A stretch of 64,000 bases of DNA from Microbacterium sp. Gd 4-13 (GTDB lineage: Bacteria; Actinomycetota; Actinomycetes; Actinomycetales; Microbacteriaceae), in NCBI RefSeq assembly GCF_003095395.1, contig NZ_QEIJ01000001.1, forward strand, positions 868,001 to 932,000. Reading direction: 5' to 3'. Numbering within the stretch: the first letter of the stretch is position 1; every line of letters starts with the position of its first letter. Position numbers and translations under genes: made by a program. The notes under the pieces were generated by a model, which had not been told where the DNA came from, made no database searches, and worked only from the letters and a program-made list of their open reading frames with translations. Positions 61,906 through 64,000 of this stretch are shown here, one piece after another.

Positions 61906-63150
61906 ATGCCTGCAGCGCCGAAGGTCTTCGGAATCATCCTCGCGGGTGGTGAGGGCAAGCGGCTCATGCCCCTCACCGCCGATCGCGCCAAGCCCGCCGT
62001 GCCGTTCGGAGGTCAGTACCGCCTGATCGATTTCGCGATCTCGAACCTCGTGAATTCCGGCCTGCGCCAGCTCGTCGTGCTGACGCAGTACAAATCGCAC
62101 AGCCTCGACCGCCACGTTTCCCAGACATGGCGGATGTCTCCGATGCTCGGCGCGTACGTGGCGTCGGTGCCCGCTCAGCAGCGCCTCGGAAAGCGCTGGT
62201 TCTCGGGTTCGGCCGACGCGATCCTGCAGAGCATGAACCTGATCCTCGACGAGAAGCCCGACATCGTCGCCGTGATCGGCGCGGACCACGTCTACCGCAT
62301 GGACTTCACGCAGATGCTCGACGCGCACATCAACTCCGATGCGCGCGCGACCGTCGCCGGCATCCGGCAGCCCATCGAGCTGGCGAACCAGTTCGGTGTG
62401 ATCGACGTCGATCCGACCGACCCGACGCGCATCAGGCAGTTCCTCGAGAAGCCGCAGTCCCCGACCGGGCTCGCCGATGCGCCGCACGAGGTGCTCGCGT
62501 CGATGGGCAACTACATCTTCGACGCCGATGCCCTCATCGAGGCGGTGGAGTACGACGGAGAACTCCCCACGTCGAACCACGACATGGGCGGCGACATCGT
62601 CCCCTACTTCGTCGATCGCGGCGAAGCGGCCGTCTACGACTTCAAGCGCAACGACGTCCCCGGCTCGACCGATCGCGATCGCGATTACTGGCGCGACGTG
62701 GGAACGATCGAGTCGTTCTACGACGCGCACATGGATCTGATCTCCACGCTCCCGGTGTTCAACCTCTACAACACCGACTGGCCGATCTTCTCGCAGACCG
62801 TCAACTCGCCGCCGGCGAAGTTCGTGCGCGACTCGGTCGGGCGCATCGGCAACGCGATCGACTCGGTCGTCTCGCTCGGATCCGTGCTCTCGGGCACGCA
62901 CCTCGAGCGCAGCGTCGTCGGGCCGTGGACTCTCGCCGGGGGCGGGTCGACGATCACCGACTCGGTGCTGTTCGACTACGTGCGCGTCGGAGCCGGTGCC
63001 CGCATCCACCGCGCGATCCTCGATAAAAACGTGGTTCTCGCCGACGGAGCGACCGTCGGGGTCGACCGCGAACGCGATCTCGCCCGGGGCTTCACCGTCA
63101 CCGACACCGGCATCACGATCGTCGCCAAGAACGCCCGCGTCGACCCCTGA
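61906..63150 (+). CDS. glgC: Glucose-1-phosphate adenylyltransferase
   Basis: A 414-residue ADP-glucose pyrophosphorylase, the committed step of glycogen synthesis. The nucleotide-binding block is [20 protein letters not shown], then [27 protein letters not shown] and the C-terminal left-handed helix ([15 protein letters not shown]) are typical. It supplies ADP-glucose to the divergent synthase. ATG at 61906, 6 nt after TAGTGT (61894-61899). Confidence 0.97.
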   Translation: MPAAPKVFGIILAGGEGKRLMPLTADRAKPAVPFGGQYRLIDFAISNLVNSGLRQLVVLTQYKSHSLDRHVSQTWRMSPMLGAYVASVPAQQRLGKRWFSGSADAILQSMNLILDEKPDIVAVIGADHVYRMDFTQMLDAHINSDARATVAGIRQPIELANQFGVIDVDPTDPTRIRQFLEKPQSPTGLADAPHEVLASMGNYIFDADALIEAVEYDGELPTSNHDMGGDIVPYFVDRGEAAVYDFKRNDVPGSTDRDRDYWRDVGTIESFYDAHMDLISTLPVFNLYNTDWPIFSQTVNSPPAKFVRDSVGRIGNAIDSVVSLGSVLSGTHLERSVVGPWTLAGGGSTITDSVLFDYVRVGAGARIHRAILDKNVVLADGATVGVDRERDLARGFTVTDTGITIVAKNARVDP

Positions 63151-63162
63151 TCGGGGCCGACG

Positions 63163-63178
63163 CGGCGTTCAGACGCCG
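63163..63178. terminator. Short hairpin between glgC and luxS
   Basis: CGGCGT and ACGCCG pair around a TCAG loop at the convergent 3' ends, overlapping the luxS stop. A weak candidate terminator. Confidence 0.4.
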
Positions 63179-63642
63179 ACGCGCTCGAAGGCGTCCCGGC
63201 TGATGCCCTGACGAAGGATCTCGGCCGACCACTCGCGCGCGGAGTGCAGGCTGTGGTCGCGGTAGTTGCCGCAGCTGAAGGCGTCCACACCCGGCACGTC
63301 GGACCATTCGGCGTCCTCGGCGATGAATCGCAGACCCTCACCGATCGCGGTGACGACGTCGGCGACGGCAGGCTCTCCCCACGTGATGAGGTGGAAACCG
63401 GTGCGGCAGCCGAAGGGCGAGATGTCGATGACCCCGTCGAGCCGGTCGCGCAGGAGGCTGGCGAGCATGTGCTCGATGGTGTGGAGGCCGGCGGTGGGGA
63501 TCTCTCCCTCGTTCGGCTGAACGAAACGCACATCGAAATTCGCGATGACGTCGCCGCGCGGTCCGACTTCGGTGCCGATCAGCCGCACGTACGGCGCCTT
63601 GACGGCGGTGTGGTCCAGGGTGAAGCTCTCGACGTCTGCCAT
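63169..63642 (-). CDS. luxS: S-ribosylhomocysteine lyase LuxS
   Basis: A 157-residue metalloenzyme that cleaves S-ribosylhomocysteine to homocysteine and DPD, the AI-2 precursor. The metal site is [13 protein letters not shown] (H-x-x-E-H) plus Cys in [13 protein letters not shown]; the catalytic Cys is in [10 protein letters not shown]. It serves the activated methyl cycle, and AI-2 signalling is optional. The ATG at 63642 has GGAAGGA upstream. Longer upstream frame is not coding. Confidence 0.97.
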   Translation of the reverse strand: MADVESFTLDHTAVKAPYVRLIGTEVGPRGDVIANFDVRFVQPNEGEIPTAGLHTIEHMLASLLRDRLDGVIDISPFGCRTGFHLITWGEPAVADVVTAIGEGLRFIAEDAEWSDVPGVDAFSCGNYRDHSLHSAREWSAEILRQGISRDAFERVGV

Positions 63643-63736
63643 GGGGTTCCTTCCTCGGAGTGCACTCCCATTGTGGACCGTCGCTCGGAGCCCTGACGCG
63701 ACGCACGTCACGACAGGTCACGCTAGGGTCGAGCGC

Positions 63737-64000
63737 GTGTCTGCCGCCCGGTTCCTCGTCGTTCTCGACGCCGATTCCACGCTCATCCGCAACGAGGTCA
63801 TCGAACTCCTCGCCGACGAAGCCGGCCGCGGTGCCGAGGTCGCCGCGGCGACGGAGGCCGCCATGCGGGGCGAGGTCGATTTCGCCACGAGCCTGCGAAC
63901 CCGGGTCGCCGCGCTGGCCGGTGTACCCACGGCGGCGTTCGAACGGGTCGTCGCGCGCATCGAGCCGACCCCCGGGGTCCGCGAACTGATCGCCGGCGTG
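63737..64000 (+). CDS. serB: Phosphoserine phosphatase, 3'-truncated by the window edge
   Basis: The first 88 residues of an HAD-family phosphatase for the last step of serine synthesis. LVVLDADSTLIRNEVIELLA contains motif I with the nucleophilic Asp, and the cap begins GEVDFATSLRTRVAALAGVP. This arrangement matches SerB rather than general HAD enzymes. The GTG at 63737 follows TAGGGT (63724-63729) by 7 nt, a leaderless start. The rest of the gene lies beyond the window. Confidence 0.88.
   Translation, partial: MSAARFLVVLDADSTLIRNEVIELLADEAGRGAEVAAATEAAMRGEVDFATSLRTRVAALAGVPTAAFERVVARIEPTPGVRELIAGV

Overview
This window comes from a high-GC Gram-positive actinobacterium. The best guess is Microbacteriaceae, probably Microbacterium or a close relative. 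The evidence is roughly 70% GC, many GTG starts, and an actinobacterial gene set: RbpA, PafB/PafC, TatA/TatC-HelY, DUF6458, a GT4 glycogen synthase beside glgC, and LuxS. There is also a strong match to the actinobacterial dif consensus. Species cannot be fixed from the sequence alone. Both window ends cut genes: polA has lost its 5' end and serB its 3' end.

Layout. 0-7.4 kb: polA, a DUF885 protein, a luciferase-like oxidoreductase, an MFS permease and a GDSL hydrolase, all on +. 7.4-10.7 kb: small enzymes and membrane proteins, then a dif-like XerC/XerD site at 10697-10724, so this looks like the replication terminus. Most genes left of it run + and most genes of the next 13 kb run -. 10.8-15.4 kb: an atypically AT-richer orphan gene, a cation efflux protein coupled to a binding-protein-like lipoprotein, and a secreted hydrolase divergent from a MarR regulator with a palindromic operator between them. 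15.4-23.9 kb: a tightly coupled eight-gene minus-strand operon. It encodes a polar amino-acid-type ABC importer, a CapA-like metallophosphatase, a CaiB/BaiF CoA-transferase, two divergent 2-hydroxyacyl-CoA dehydratase-like subunits (one with no cysteine at all) and an MFS exporter. I consider this the best candidate for an undescribed pathway.

24.1-33.2 kb: a Ser/Thr kinase-lipoprotein-AEC transporter unit, an HdeD-like protein, an S9 peptidase with an SDR protein, an NfeD-SPFH-GDPD unit and rbpA. 33.2-44.2 kb: lnt, helY, tatC, tatA, pafC, pafB, then an Ntn amidohydrolase, an FKBP lipoprotein, trmI and a HAD phosphatase. This is the usual actinobacterial Pup-proteasome neighbourhood with pup, prcBA, mpa, dop and pafA absent. 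44.2-49.2 kb: a PAC2 protein, a second Ser/Thr kinase, an M20 peptidase with uppP, and tRNA-Leu(GAG). 49.2-64 kb: a ferritin-like/VIT1 transporter, a second GDSL hydrolase, a TrmH methyltransferase, a sirtuin, a histidine phosphatase, Lrp and CGNR regulators with an EamA transporter, a DnaQ-like exonuclease, rpmE2 with a structured leader, an ABC ATPase, divergent glgA/glgC, luxS and serB.

A window-wide feature is the promoter style. About twenty genes have a TAnnnT hexamer exactly 6-8 nt before the start codon and no ribosome-binding site, which indicates leaderless mRNAs. I used this to choose several starts. No stretch longer than about 270 bp lacks a gene. I saw no CRISPR array, rRNA, prophage or intact insertion sequence.
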